A stretch of 64,000 nucleotides of DNA, from the NCBI RefSeq assembly GCF_029910235.1, contig NZ_CP112879.1, positions 1 through 64,000 of the forward strand. The letters run 5' to 3'. The DNA is from Pseudanabaena galeata CCNP1313 (GTDB lineage: Bacteria > Cyanobacteriota > Cyanobacteriia > Pseudanabaenales > Pseudanabaenaceae). The position numbers were made by a program, and so were the translations under genes. Under the pieces are notes generated by a model. It saw nothing but the letters and a program-made list of their open reading frames with translations, did not search any database and was not told where the DNA came from. Positions 18,801 through 26,941 of the stretch are shown here, piece by piece. Numbering within the stretch: position 1 is the first letter of the stretch; each line of letters begins with the position of its first letter.

Positions 18801-19595
18801 GATTTAATGGCTATAGTTGAAAAACATCTTCAAGTCCTCAAAAATATTATTCCAAAAGATTTTTCAGGTAGTCGAGATGATAGAGAAGGAATACTTTCAG
18901 AATTGCTTACTTTAGTGCCAATAAATGATGCGGAATTGATTTTAGAAAGGCATTGGAGCTATATTGGATACAGTCCAAGATTTATTCAAGCTGCTATATA
19001 TATAGGTACACCTAAATGTTTGGCTTTAGCTGATTCGAGAATTAGACAATGTTCAAATCATACTTTAATCTTTAAATATTTAGTCTCAAGTTTTTATATA
19101 GACGGACGACAGCATCTCAGATTAAATCATCTAGAAAGATTGATACCATATCTTGATTGTTTAGAAGAGTCAGAATTATGGCTGCTAGAAACTATCTGTC
19201 AAAAGTTTAAAGCTTTTGAGTGGGGAAAACAACATCTTAAAAACCGACATAGCAAAAAGGTCTTGGAGGAATACTATCCATCTGACAATCAGCTACTACA
19301 AGAACTTGATGATTTATCAAATCATGAACATGGGATACTTGATGTTCTGTCATGGACGAAAAAACTTGAGCAACGTCATACCACACATCAAGAGGCTTTA
19401 ACCTTGTTAGAATCTTGGCTTGCCTCTAATCCAATAATGAGGAATTATCGTATTGTCTGCGAATACCTTAAGCTTATTGGTTCTCGCCAAAATCTATCTC
19501 TTTTGGAAAAATACAAAATTGTAGGTTCACCTACTGAAGTCAATCAAATAAAAATGGATACTCAATTTGCTGTTTACAGACGAACCTTAGAATAG
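15861..19595 (+). CDS. STAND-type NTPase with N-terminal nuclease-like domain (Avs-like architecture)
   Basis: The 1244-aa protein has three parts. Residues about 15-175 resemble a restriction-endonuclase-like fold (VDGF then FILVEHTVESK), but the usual ExK lysine is not evident. A P-loop NTPase follows, with IGNSGSGKS at 237-245 and Walker B LLIADDVNR at about 310-318. The last 700 residues are helical, repeat-like and AT-rich, as in sensor domains of AVAST/STAND defence proteins. The start is TTG 15861, about 8 bp after a GAGG box; no ATG occurs before residue 95. A second protein of the same layout is at 54721. A nucleotide-triggered abortive defence role is inferred. Confidence 0.65.
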   Translation: MSTSEELEKITDTSSFELLATAVLCKAEKDYRAILHSGLNAQGQPRKSPVDGFCRVHNSNPPHFILVEHTVESKLSKKWLFDHRTVTPSKRGRKMKLSESDDGDLLKAGQLSSTYKAEFPDARFTVVLTTNQGLQPDFCLEVEKKAKELGVSVDFWDRSRIARFLDTETEGQWLRKEYLGIEAEILSENLLRNLCNKSLEQYQKQFLTSPDRWVSRHIDQQVEKAVENQNCSISLLIGNSGSGKSAAAYQVGKKHLEAGEYSLWLSENVLGSSDSLENALDKALHDLYPSLMSDAGNAALKLLKDGKRLLLIADDVNRTNSPANLLQKLINWSKPSPSQDSNTKTIPSKQLLICPVWSDIVGKINLNVDKTTWISSVFVGTMSAEEGLEAVKDALLRNRIELTNAEITILAENLGNDPILIGLFDDLLPKIEHSKLSQVAENAIDSFISNVVENVVGNLFPNEYRSALLGLTTQMLIQRRFNPTWSDIKNWLANSSEELQALRRLAENKKLCKLEGEKLVFRHDRIREFLLVGSMGQLLNENASEPLNIFWEPYYAEIIGQAIIQYPQSEEFLQELCDQLPLALVEALKYPNTTENYLKIVEKVKNWLCKNTENSDIPELLLDAVYSSLMKVNSPLILEITENLAPNAPILLARLRNGCTRSGIRYLAHCNRFIIFAPMDNDSRYNEVLSHVSFYYKIKLLSDLKQALNSYNVIDSYRDGALTLAGFLEYSELENDLIACWQLSKDKSFTLGSAIWAASRCCKDESLDKLESLLVYWSNLNNSPENNNQHSHNWFSSDHNYRTRLSHQFGSHFIQHFISQAKKHESLGLIFANTLNCVDNTNIDNADIIEHIIREISNFKQNDEKSKNLKSLVTLLSRVFMAVRLKKHKLSKSSMDRLKCLWQNTDNNDEVREKSSQLWVEGANYEQIDDLKKITDDFPFFYEALQKRIQLGDYSVIKDAYSLFSTNARWLHLSHHIWCNDLMAIVEKHLQVLKNIIPKDFSGSRDDREGILSELLTLVPINDAELILERHWSYIGYSPRFIQAAIYIGTPKCLALADSRIRQCSNHTLIFKYLVSSFYIDGRQHLRLNHLERLIPYLDCLEESELWLLETICQKFKAFEWGKQHLKNRHSKKVLEEYYPSDNQLLQELDDLSNHEHGILDVLSWTKKLEQRHTTHQEALTLLESWLASNPIMRNYRIVCEYLKLIGSRQNLSLLEKYKIVGSPTEVNQIKMDTQFAVYRRTLE

Positions 19596-19603
19596 TTAGT
19601 AAA

Positions 19604-20041
19604 TCAGTTAAGGCTAGATTCTTCGATCAACTGTTCAATATCAGAAGGAAAATCACCCTTCTCAACCATCTTCCCAAAAACCCTATAACAATCATTCTTC
19701 CCACCCTCATTTCTTGGATATCCCAACCAAAGAATCACAATCGAATCCTGCTCTACATCAACCCTAAAAAACAATCGATAGCGATCAAAAATACCAACCC
19801 ACTTAACCCGCCTATAATCGCTCAAATTCTCTCTAAGCTCAAAATCCTTACTAAAAGGATCGTTAGGGATTGACTCCTTAATCGCTCTTTGTAAAGCTTT
19901 CAGCAACTTAGGCTTAAAACGCTCTTTGTATTGTTTAGGCGTATCTTTTTCTTTAAACTTAACCGAACTCTCGATAAGCTCTTGAAACTGCTTATTAAAT
20001 ACACTGTGGAAATAGATTTTCCATCCATTGACCTCTATCAA
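19604..20041 (-). CDS. yhaV: YhaV-family toxin (RelE-like ribonuclease)
   Basis: The 145-aa protein starts with the family hallmark INGWKIYFH-type segment (VNGWKIYFHSVF) and continues with a basic KERFKPKLLKALQRAIKE helix and an RYRLFFRVD...IVILWLGYPR core. These match YhaV toxins, which are RelE-superfamily ribonucleases. The start codon is TTG 20041, overlapping the TGA stop of the upstream 83-aa gene by 4 nt (TTGA), which implies translational coupling to its antitoxin. It converges on the STAND gene, with only 8 bp between stops. Confidence 0.85.
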   Translation of the reverse strand: MIEVNGWKIYFHSVFNKQFQELIESSVKFKEKDTPKQYKERFKPKLLKALQRAIKESIPNDPFSKDFELRENLSDYRRVKWVGIFDRYRLFFRVDVEQDSIVILWLGYPRNEGGKNDCYRVFGKMVEKGDFPSDIEQLIEESSLN

Positions 20042-20289
20042 TCTATCTCAACTCCCTCAGTAAGCGCCAAAACTCTAGCATCCATCTCACTCGTATAAGA
20101 GACTAGATTCAAAGGATTTTTCTTCGCATCATTCCACAAAAAATCAAGAAAACTTTTTAGCACAACCAAATTTTCTTCAGTAGCATTTGCTGTTGTAGCC
20201 TCTCGGTTACTCAAAACATTAAAGCCCAAGGAAGTCCGCCTTTTTGCGTTTCCCAAGCTTAAATTTTTAGTTAGCTTTTTTAATTTCAT
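20038..20289 (-). CDS. Antitoxin partner of YhaV toxin
   Basis: The 83-aa protein lies immediately upstream of yhaV and overlaps it by 4 nt. It begins with a Lys-rich basic segment. The acidic C-terminus (EMDARVLALTEGVEID) resembles toxin-neutralising tails of PrlF-like partners. The antitoxin assignment rests mainly on position, size and overlap; the N-terminal fold is not obvious. It probably represses its own operon, as is usual for type II pairs. Confidence 0.65.
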   Translation of the reverse strand: MKLKKLTKNLSLGNAKRRTSLGFNVLSNREATTANATEENLVVLKSFLDFLWNDAKKNPLNLVSYTSEMDARVLALTEGVEID

Positions 20290-20403
20290 ATTTTTGCTGC
20301 CGACACTGCGACTTACAACTTATTGCTATCAACACGTTTATATCATAACACCATGCTACTAATCCCCTCAATCAAAGCAATTTATCAAATATTCTACAAA
20401 GTC

Positions 20404-20470
20404 AAAAAGCGGCGCTTCGCACCGCCTCTTAATTTTTTGGAAAACAACTTAAAATTTAGCGATCGCCTCT
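20404..20470 (-). terminator. Terminator-HIP1 repeat unit, copy 1
   Basis: Read on the minus strand, a GC-rich stem (gcggtgc / gcgccgc) ends in TTTTT, downstream of the 1484-aa gene. The whole 67-bp unit, from aaaaagcggcgc to the HIP1 site and cgcctct, is closely repeated at 26143-26207. Confidence 0.65.
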
Positions 20471-23400
20471 TTACCTTTGCTCTTGTCTCCCCTTTTGATT
20501 TTCAGCAATAACTTTAAGAGCGCGATCGACATTCTGAGCATCTTTCACAGTCACCTGACTCTGAGCAATTTCTAAACCTTTTTGCACCAGCAATGGTACA
20601 TATTCGATATTTTCTTGCCTCAAGGCTTTTGTATCTAAGGTCAACGTATCTGTAGACTGCTCCCACGTTGCCCTATATTTACCATCATTCCCTTTACGCT
20701 CAAACACAAGATTCCCATTTTGAGATCCCACATATTCACTCGGAGTAGCCAATACTTCTCGCCACTGCGATGCAATGTGCTGACTCAGTAACTGACCATC
20801 CTTAGACATCGCTTGCTGTGATTTTTCGGATATACGCTCACCAGCAATGATTTCTTGGATACGATCTACATATTTCTCGCTCTTACCCAGATATTGAGCA
20901 GTTTCTCTCCATGCTTCTAGTTTCTGAATATCCGCAACGATGGAATTTGTGGCGCTCTCGATGATCGGAAATGGCACAATTTTACCATCGACATAATCTC
21001 CCAAAGGCTGAAAGTGCATCCCCCATGTGTTGCTATGTCCTTGAAATGTCAGTAATTCCTTAGCCCCATGCTTTTCCATACTCACCCATTGTTTCTGATA
21101 TTCCCCATCAGTCAACATTTCTTGTGAGATTTTGTACTGCTTTCCTACTTGAAAGGCAACTTTCTGCTCTCCTGCATAGGCGATCGCGATATCTCCTTCC
21201 TTAAAGTTATAGGCGGCATAGGGTTCAAATCGCCGCGTTGTGTGAGATCTCCCATGTCCGCGCATTGCTTCAATACAAGTATCCACGGGCAATCGATTCA
21301 CTTCTCCATGCATCTTCAGGGGATAAACCATCTGAATCGGTTTACCCATTATTTCTACTGGTTTTTCTGGCTTTTCTATCTGGACAGAAGTGACGATACT
21401 AACTTCAGGAATTGCCTTGTCTTGATTCTCAGATTGTATTTCTAGGCGATCGCTGGTCTGAGTCATAGCTGGAATCGGAGCCGATGTAATTGCTTCGCGA
21501 TCTCTAATAGGATCGTATCGAACTCCCATTGCAGCAAGATTCTTCCACGTTAACTCTACTAAACTAGCCTTGACTGCTTGCCCTTCATAAAGATAGGTAA
21601 TTCCATTAATCCTACCGCCAGACTGCACTTGAGCTTTAATACCAACCTGTTCGGCAGCTAGCCTTTCCACAAATTCGGTCATGGTCGGTTGGTTCTCAGA
21701 TGCTGTGGCGATCGCTTGTTTCAATGCAGGAATAATTGCATCAAGATTGACCGCTTGCTGTACTCGCTCTGGTGACAGTCCATGCCATATTTCAGGCAGT
21801 TTCAGGGAATTGGGATCGAGTACGATGTCAGCATCTTTTTTAGTCGCCGAAAAGTTAATATTTGCTGTAAACTGCGTACCGATTGGCATATAGGCTGCGT
21901 CGCTGTGCAGTACACCCATATTTTTCCAGCGATCGCCTTCTTGCACCTGTAGCACCCGCTTATCATAAATGGGACTATCGGGGTTAGATTCTATACCTAT
22001 TCTGCATATTGCACCTTGATCCTGTTGCCATTGTTTATCTTTCAGTTCGTTGGTTTCATACTGCAAGCCAATGATTTTGATTTTATCAACCCGTAGTTCT
22101 TGCAGTCGCGTGGTCACCACCTCGGTAAACATTTTGCCCGCGATCGCTCGGTTATTGTTGTGCCACAGTGCCGAAGCTCTGCTTTCTCGCTCTGGTTCTG
22201 GAATCACATCACGCTGCACTTCTAAATACTTTTCGGCATCGGCAAACTTGTCATCTATGTCATTTCTGGATATTCCTAATTTGAACTCAAGTTTGAGATT
22301 GGCAAACATTCTGCCCGTTTCTAGGGTTTTGCCATAGGCTTCAATGGAGGCTGGCGATATCAGTCCGATGTCCACCTTATTTTCTCGATCGATAATCGCG
22401 ACAGCTTTGTATGGATATAGCTTTTCAGTTTTCCAATCTTTGTTTTTGGCAACCTGAATATCGACACTAGCTCCTATTCTTGCCATTTCCCAGATTGGTG
22501 AGTCACCATCGGGATTGGTGCTAATCAGGCTGACAATTTCGATGGTGTTGCCTTTAGCAGATGTAGCGGTTAGGGCAATTCCTTCTTCATGTTCTAATCT
22601 GCTGCGACTGGCGACTGCATCAGAAATTAGGGCATTGTATTGGGTTGATACGCTCTTTGCCCATTCGGTCTGAGCAGGTGTATGGCTGTCTTTGGGGAAA
22701 ATATGGTCAAAGCGATTATAGTTGCGATCGCCAATCAGACTATATTCTTGATAAATCTGGTTGGCTTGCTCTACCATCCATCCGACAGGATCTTGAGTAT
22801 TGGTCTTGATGCCCTCAGTACCAATGTAGGCATAGGTATTGTCTTTGCCTTTAATCCATTCTACTTCTTTGTATTTGGCTACTTTCTGACAAAATTGATA
22901 TTCATCTTCATTGACTTTTCTAGCACTTTTGGGTGTATCAACTGCGCGTTGCAAGTTCACCGCCGCCAGACTTTCTAGATGCCAAATTAGTCTCTCTGTC
23001 TGCGTTAAACCTGTTGCTACAGCTTTTTCTCTTTCAGGCTCAGGTAGTTTCGATATGGCAGTAGAAGTTTCGCTGATTTCGACTATTTTATCGCGCCATT
23101 CTTCATTAAGAATGCGAAAGGGCTTCTTGATGTCATTATCTTCGGCAAGTAGTTTTTTGAAATGTGTACCAATGTTCTGCAAATATGCAGACTTTTCAAC
23201 ATCAGGAAGATACTGGGTTTCCCACCGTAAAGCTTCTAGCCGCATTCCTAAATTGGCAACTCGACCTGTGGGATTGTCAGCAGCATTGACGGCGGCGCTG
23301 GCAAGATTGACAAATCCATGTTCTAGATCGCGGGGAATCTTCTTTTCTTTTTCGACTTGAATTGGTTTGTTTTCTGGCAGATTTTTGTCGATGATTTCTT

Positions 23401-24925
23401 GGATTAGGGTTGGATACTGCTCAATGGTTTTCTGGGAACTGGCTTCCTGTACAGGGGTTAGTTGACTGGGGATTATGCCTACGCGATCGCCGTCGAAGTC
23501 GATGACCAGTCGTTTCGCATCGTTGGGATTGAGGTAACAGACTCCTCTCTGCCTATAGGCTTCAGGATCTAATTCACGTAAAACCGTGAGGTTATTCGTA
23601 AATACATCAAAGTTGGCGGCATTGGCGACGGGACTGCGGTAGATGGCGACTTCAGATCCATCGGGTAATCCAGTGAAACTAACTTCGCCTTCTTGTAATT
23701 GGTTATGGGGTTGGGCGATCGCGCTAGGGACATACAGCCCTCCTGTGGCGACTTCCTGCCATTCACTTCGGAGGAATTCTCGCAAGCGTTTAGCAATATC
23801 TTCCATTTCTAATACTTGGCAATGACCGCCATCAACTAGGTCGGCTTTGAGGATGTCATACAGCCAATCTTTATATTGTTCATTAACGGCTGGGTTGTCT
23901 GGCTGTTCAAAGTTATTAGCTTTCGTGTTTTCTTGAATGCTCAAACCTAGTTCTAACGCGAGTTCTGGCTCAATGATTTGATAAATGTTATCGCGCTCTA
24001 CGGTTTCTTCTTGCCTTTGCTGTTGGCGCTTTTCGTGACGCTCTATATATAGTTGTGCTACCTTGCGTGGGTCGGATTGGGCTTCGGCGAGGCGTTCGGC
24101 TTTGATTTTGAGCTTGGGTAATACATCTGCTTGGACTCCTTCGGGGAAGAAGACTAGAGCTTGGGTTCCCAGTTTTTGTTCAGTGAATTTAGCATCTTCT
24201 TTTCTTGCCCAGAATAGGCTGACTTCGTGAATACCTGTAGTGGTGGTTTTGTTATCGCCTTTGATGCTTGATTTGGCAATTATGCCATCAACTTCTAAAG
24301 CTTGACATAGCAAACTAGCCCGACATGTACCTTTGAAAACACCTTGCCATTCGGGGACTCCCGCCCGAAATTGAAATGGGCGGTCTGGTTCGGCTTGCAG
24401 TTGGTTAGCGAGATCTGGGGAGATCAGACTGTAGCAATCTCCAAGTTTACTGGCAATCGCTCCCATTGCTTTGTCGCTGAGGGTGATTCCATTACTGAGA
24501 ATAATGGGCTGCTGTCCCCAATCGGCGGTGTATGTCCCTGTGGCTGGGTCTTGGCTCAGGGTTTCATCATCAATAATCAGGATTCGAGCGCTTTCTTTGT
24601 AAATTGATGTTTTGGCTTCGGATACGGGGATACTGCCGTAGGCAACAGCATCACTATGATTGGTGAAGATTTCTTGGCTGACTTTCTCTGCGATGGCGCG
24701 ATCGCTAAAGTAGGCGCTTCGACCATTGGCAAGAATCATGTGCAGTCCTTGCTCTTGCAATCGTTCTATGTCTCGGTCAGTGATGCCATCGTACATTTTA
24801 CCGACGGCAAGTTTGCTGGGATCTACAGTATTCCCAATCTTCAGTTCAAGGTAGGTATGCTCGACTGTTTTTGGTGGTATTGGTAGCTCTTGCCCTGTTT
24901 TTAGGTCAATTTGTCTAAATTTCAT
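20471..24925 (-). CDS. RNA-polymerase-like protein with DFDGD motif and C-terminal PUA/ASCH-like region (1484 aa)
   Basis: The motif VIDFDGDRVG (DFDGD 476-480, DNA 23486-23500) is preceded by YLNPNDAKR and by YRSPVANAAN, which mirrors the order of the conserved blocks around the beta-prime active site. The first 500 residues align with the 787-aa protein: PFQFRAG at 183-189, AQSD at 282-285. IIAKSSIKG (216-223) offers lysines K218 and K222 that could correspond to the basic residues of the first barrel; only K222 is shared with the paralogue. About 1000 further residues have no counterpart there. Within them, around 1215-1290, an EAMRGHGRSHTTRR...FKEGDIAIAY segment resembles a PUA/ASCH fold. 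ATG 24925 is clear. Transcription or priming activity is plausible but unproven. Confidence 0.6.
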   Translation of the reverse strand: MKFRQIDLKTGQELPIPPKTVEHTYLELKIGNTVDPSKLAVGKMYDGITDRDIERLQEQGLHMILANGRSAYFSDRAIAEKVSQEIFTNHSDAVAYGSIPVSEAKTSIYKESARILIIDDETLSQDPATGTYTADWGQQPIILSNGITLSDKAMGAIASKLGDCYSLISPDLANQLQAEPDRPFQFRAGVPEWQGVFKGTCRASLLCQALEVDGIIAKSSIKGDNKTTTTGIHEVSLFWARKEDAKFTEQKLGTQALVFFPEGVQADVLPKLKIKAERLAEAQSDPRKVAQLYIERHEKRQQQRQEETVERDNIYQIIEPELALELGLSIQENTKANNFEQPDNPAVNEQYKDWLYDILKADLVDGGHCQVLEMEDIAKRLREFLRSEWQEVATGGLYVPSAIAQPHNQLQEGEVSFTGLPDGSEVAIYRSPVANAANFDVFTNNLTVLRELDPEAYRQRGVCYLNPNDAKRLVIDFDGDRVGIIPSQLTPVQEASSQKTIEQYPTLIQEIIDKNLPENKPIQVEKEKKIPRDLEHGFVNLASAAVNAADNPTGRVANLGMRLEALRWETQYLPDVEKSAYLQNIGTHFKKLLAEDNDIKKPFRILNEEWRDKIVEISETSTAISKLPEPEREKAVATGLTQTERLIWHLESLAAVNLQRAVDTPKSARKVNEDEYQFCQKVAKYKEVEWIKGKDNTYAYIGTEGIKTNTQDPVGWMVEQANQIYQEYSLIGDRNYNRFDHIFPKDSHTPAQTEWAKSVSTQYNALISDAVASRSRLEHEEGIALTATSAKGNTIEIVSLISTNPDGDSPIWEMARIGASVDIQVAKNKDWKTEKLYPYKAVAIIDRENKVDIGLISPASIEAYGKTLETGRMFANLKLEFKLGISRNDIDDKFADAEKYLEVQRDVIPEPERESRASALWHNNNRAIAGKMFTEVVTTRLQELRVDKIKIIGLQYETNELKDKQWQQDQGAICRIGIESNPDSPIYDKRVLQVQEGDRWKNMGVLHSDAAYMPIGTQFTANINFSATKKDADIVLDPNSLKLPEIWHGLSPERVQQAVNLDAIIPALKQAIATASENQPTMTEFVERLAAEQVGIKAQVQSGGRINGITYLYEGQAVKASLVELTWKNLAAMGVRYDPIRDREAITSAPIPAMTQTSDRLEIQSENQDKAIPEVSIVTSVQIEKPEKPVEIMGKPIQMVYPLKMHGEVNRLPVDTCIEAMRGHGRSHTTRRFEPYAAYNFKEGDIAIAYAGEQKVAFQVGKQYKISQEMLTDGEYQKQWVSMEKHGAKELLTFQGHSNTWGMHFQPLGDYVDGKIVPFPIIESATNSIVADIQKLEAWRETAQYLGKSEKYVDRIQEIIAGERISEKSQQAMSKDGQLLSQHIASQWREVLATPSEYVGSQNGNLVFERKGNDGKYRATWEQSTDTLTLDTKALRQENIEYVPLLVQKGLEIAQSQVTVKDAQNVDRALKVIAENQKGRQEQR
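23486..23500 (-). other. DFDGD putative metal-binding motif codons, second paralogue
   Basis: These codons encode Asp-Phe-Asp-Gly-Asp in the 1484-aa protein and overlap a HIP1-type GCGATCGC site. The motif is conserved with the 787-aa paralogue although flanking residues differ. Confidence 0.75.
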
Positions 24926-24954
24926 AGCATCGGTTCATAGTTAGTCCGCTCTCT

Positions 24955-25176
24955 CTAAAAGTCAAAGTCGATTTCTGATTCTTGTTGATTTGGTGTAGTT
25001 TCGGCTAATTTCGGCTCTGCTACTTTTGCCTTTGTCGGTTGTGGTACTGCGTTTTCGTCATACAGGGAATATCTTGATTCATAGCGTCCGATATCGTCAA
25101 AGCTGGCTAGTCCTTCGCTCAGTAGCTCTTCATAGGTATAGCCTGAATTAATCATTGCGCTAATATTTGTTCTCAT
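24955..25176 (-). CDS. Small hypothetical protein (73 aa)
   Basis: A 73-aa acidic protein (ends SEIDFDF), 29 bp upstream of the 1484-aa RNAP-like gene on the same strand and probably cotranscribed. The first 35 residues (MRTNISAMINSGYTYEELLSEG) look helical; the rest is a Pro/Lys/Ala linker and an acidic tail. It is a candidate accessory subunit by position only. Not recognised. Confidence 0.5.
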   Translation of the reverse strand: MRTNISAMINSGYTYEELLSEGLASFDDIGRYESRYSLYDENAVPQPTKAKVAEPKLAETTPNQQESEIDFDF

Positions 25177-25385
25177 TGATGTCTCTCCAAATTTATTTGT
25201 ACGGAATTGAGTTTTTAGTCAAACGGCTCTAAAATATCGGGTTTAGGGATTTCTCTTCTTGTCAATATTATAGTGACTGGAAATAGGAATTTCTTTACTC
25301 GCGAACAATCGCTAGATTTTTTGTCAGATTCTTTACGATATATTAGATCGACTTTAGCTTTTTTCTGGATTTAGTTTCATCTTCT

Positions 25386-26144
25386 ATGCCCTTATTTCCT
25401 CTCAATAATATCAACTTGTCCGACATTCGCTTAATTGCGTCCGATGTTGACGGCACTCTTACCCAAAATGGAAAATTCTCTTCTGATTTCATCTCGACTC
25501 TTATCGATTTACAATCAGCAGAAATTAAAGTCCTATTGGTGACTGGTCGCTCGGCAGGTTGGGTCAGTGCTTTGGTGAATTATTTACCTATCGAAGGGGC
25601 GATCGCGGAAAATGGGGGAATCTTTTTGAAACCAAATGGAACTCAAGATTTGCTTTCTTCGATTCCCAATTTGTCTAGGCATCGCATTCTATTAGAAAAT
25701 ACTTTCCATCACATTAAGCAGCTATTTCCGAATCTTCATCCTTCTGCTGATAATCAGTTCCGTATTACTGATTGGACTTTTGATGTCAATGATTTATCAA
25801 CCGATGACATTCAATCCATCTCTTCCCAATGTCAACAAATGGGTTGGAGTTTCACTTATAGCAATGTCCAATGTCATATCAAACCAATCCATCAAGATAA
25901 GGCTACTGGGTTGCTGTCAGTGCTAAGCAACCATTTTCCTGAACTCAATTCGCAGCAAGTGCTAACTGTTGGCGATAGTCCCAATGATGAAGCGATGTTT
26001 GATGCCGATTTATTTCCCATCTCGGTCGGTGTGGCAAATGTTCGCCATTATCAAGACAAGATGCTGCATTTACCCAAGTACGTAACTCAAGCTTCTGAGT
26101 TTGCTGGGTTTTCTGAATTGGCAAAATTATTACTACAAACGTAA
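25386..26144 (+). CDS. HAD-superfamily phosphatase (Cof-like, type IIB)
   Basis: The 252-aa protein has the full HAD set: DVDGTL (nucleophile D20, acid D22), TGRS for motif II, HQDKATGL for the lysine motif III, and VGDSPNDEAMF for motif IV. The cap between motifs II and III fits type IIB, like sucrose-phosphate or mannosyl-phosphoglycerate phosphatases and Cof proteins. The exact substrate cannot be read from sequence; a sugar phosphate is likely. It is followed at once by a strong terminator and seems monocistronic. Confidence 0.85.
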   Translation: MPLFPLNNINLSDIRLIASDVDGTLTQNGKFSSDFISTLIDLQSAEIKVLLVTGRSAGWVSALVNYLPIEGAIAENGGIFLKPNGTQDLLSSIPNLSRHRILLENTFHHIKQLFPNLHPSADNQFRITDWTFDVNDLSTDDIQSISSQCQQMGWSFTYSNVQCHIKPIHQDKATGLLSVLSNHFPELNSQQVLTVGDSPNDEAMFDADLFPISVGVANVRHYQDKMLHLPKYVTQASEFAGFSELAKLLLQT

Positions 26145-26207
26145 AAAGCGGCGCATCGCGCCGCTTTTTATTTTTTGGGAAGGACTTACAACTTAGCGAT
26201 CGCCTCT
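26143..26207 (+). terminator. Rho-independent terminator and HIP1 repeat unit, copy 2
   Basis: A perfect 12-bp stem (aaaaagcggcgc / gcgccgcttttt, loop atc, 26143-26169) starts within the stop codon of the HAD gene. The 65-bp unit, ending at a GCGATCGCCTCT site, resembles 20404-20470. Confidence 0.85.
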
Positions 26208-26209
26208 CA

Positions 26210-26857
26210 TCAATAACAATTGCATCAGTTGCAGTGCTTCATAGATTGCTAGGCTACACATTGTCCATGATGATGCATCAATGCCCTTGTTAGCTCAGCC
26301 TCTAGCGGTAGTGAAACTCTTAACCTATCTTAAACATTATGAAGTCATTGCAATCAGTAAAGTGGTAAAAACCAGAAATGGCATGGATACTGAAAGCACT
26401 CCTTGTTCAAAAATAGTGCCGCAGATGACATTATGGCAATCCTGACCCGAAATCGACCCCAACTACAATAAAATTCTGAGATTTAATGCAACAGATTTTC
26501 TGCGATCGCTGTATGCTAAGTGTGTATTATTAATGTGACAACTTTATCTAAAGGAGATTAGTTAACTAGTTTTCCCTTCCACATCAAAAAAGCCAGTGGG
26601 TCCAATCACTAGCTTTCTTGTAAACCCGAAGGTTTTATTAAATTCAATATCCAGGAATGGACAGATGTTGCTTTAGATCGGCAATTTTGTTCAGCGCTTC
26701 TCTATATCTTAACGCAAGATACAAGTTTAGCAATAGTTTTCTATGGAAATTTTTAAAATTCAGCAAAAAACTATAATTGCAGCGTTGAAATAAACACAAA
26801 AAATCTGCTCATTTCCTGATTGAAGCCCCTACAACCCTTACAATCAGGACAATCTAG
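26210..26857. other. Gene-poor leader region upstream of the Rep-like gene
   Basis: No gene of normal length is supported. A 54-codon open frame from ATG 26281 has no recognisable product. An AAAGGAG box occurs near 26550 without a usable start codon. A terminator-like hairpin is at 26589-26616. The position, directly before a replication-type gene, suits copy-control sequences or an origin, but no iteron array is evident here. Confidence 0.35.
26589..26616. terminator. Terminator-like hairpin in the rep leader
   Basis: The arms aaagccagtg and cactagcttt (one mismatch, 8-nt loop) are flanked by A- and T-rich runs. It may end a short leader or counter-transcribed RNA. Confidence 0.4.
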
Positions 26858-26941
26858 ATGACATTAAATTTGCGAGACTTGCCACAGCAGATCGAGAAAG
26901 CGATCGCCCGTGACAAGCAAAAAAGAGGTCAACGAGCATGA
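26858..26941 (+). CDS. 27-aa leader peptide overlapping the primase-like start
   Basis: A short frame begins MTLNLRDLPQQIEKAIARD, and its stop overlaps the ATG of the primase-like gene as ATGA. The sequence resembles the NLRDLP helix start of FitA/Arc-type ribbon-helix-helix repressors, but only about half of such a domain is present. It may be a translational coupler, a tiny repressor or the end of a lost gene. A GAGG box inside it serves the downstream start. Confidence 0.45.
   Translation: MTLNLRDLPQQIEKAIARDKQKRGQRA

Noticed and set aside
26281-26445. 54-codon frame considered as a transposase remnant
   Set aside because: No catalytic or helix-turn-helix motif could be matched to a known transposase.
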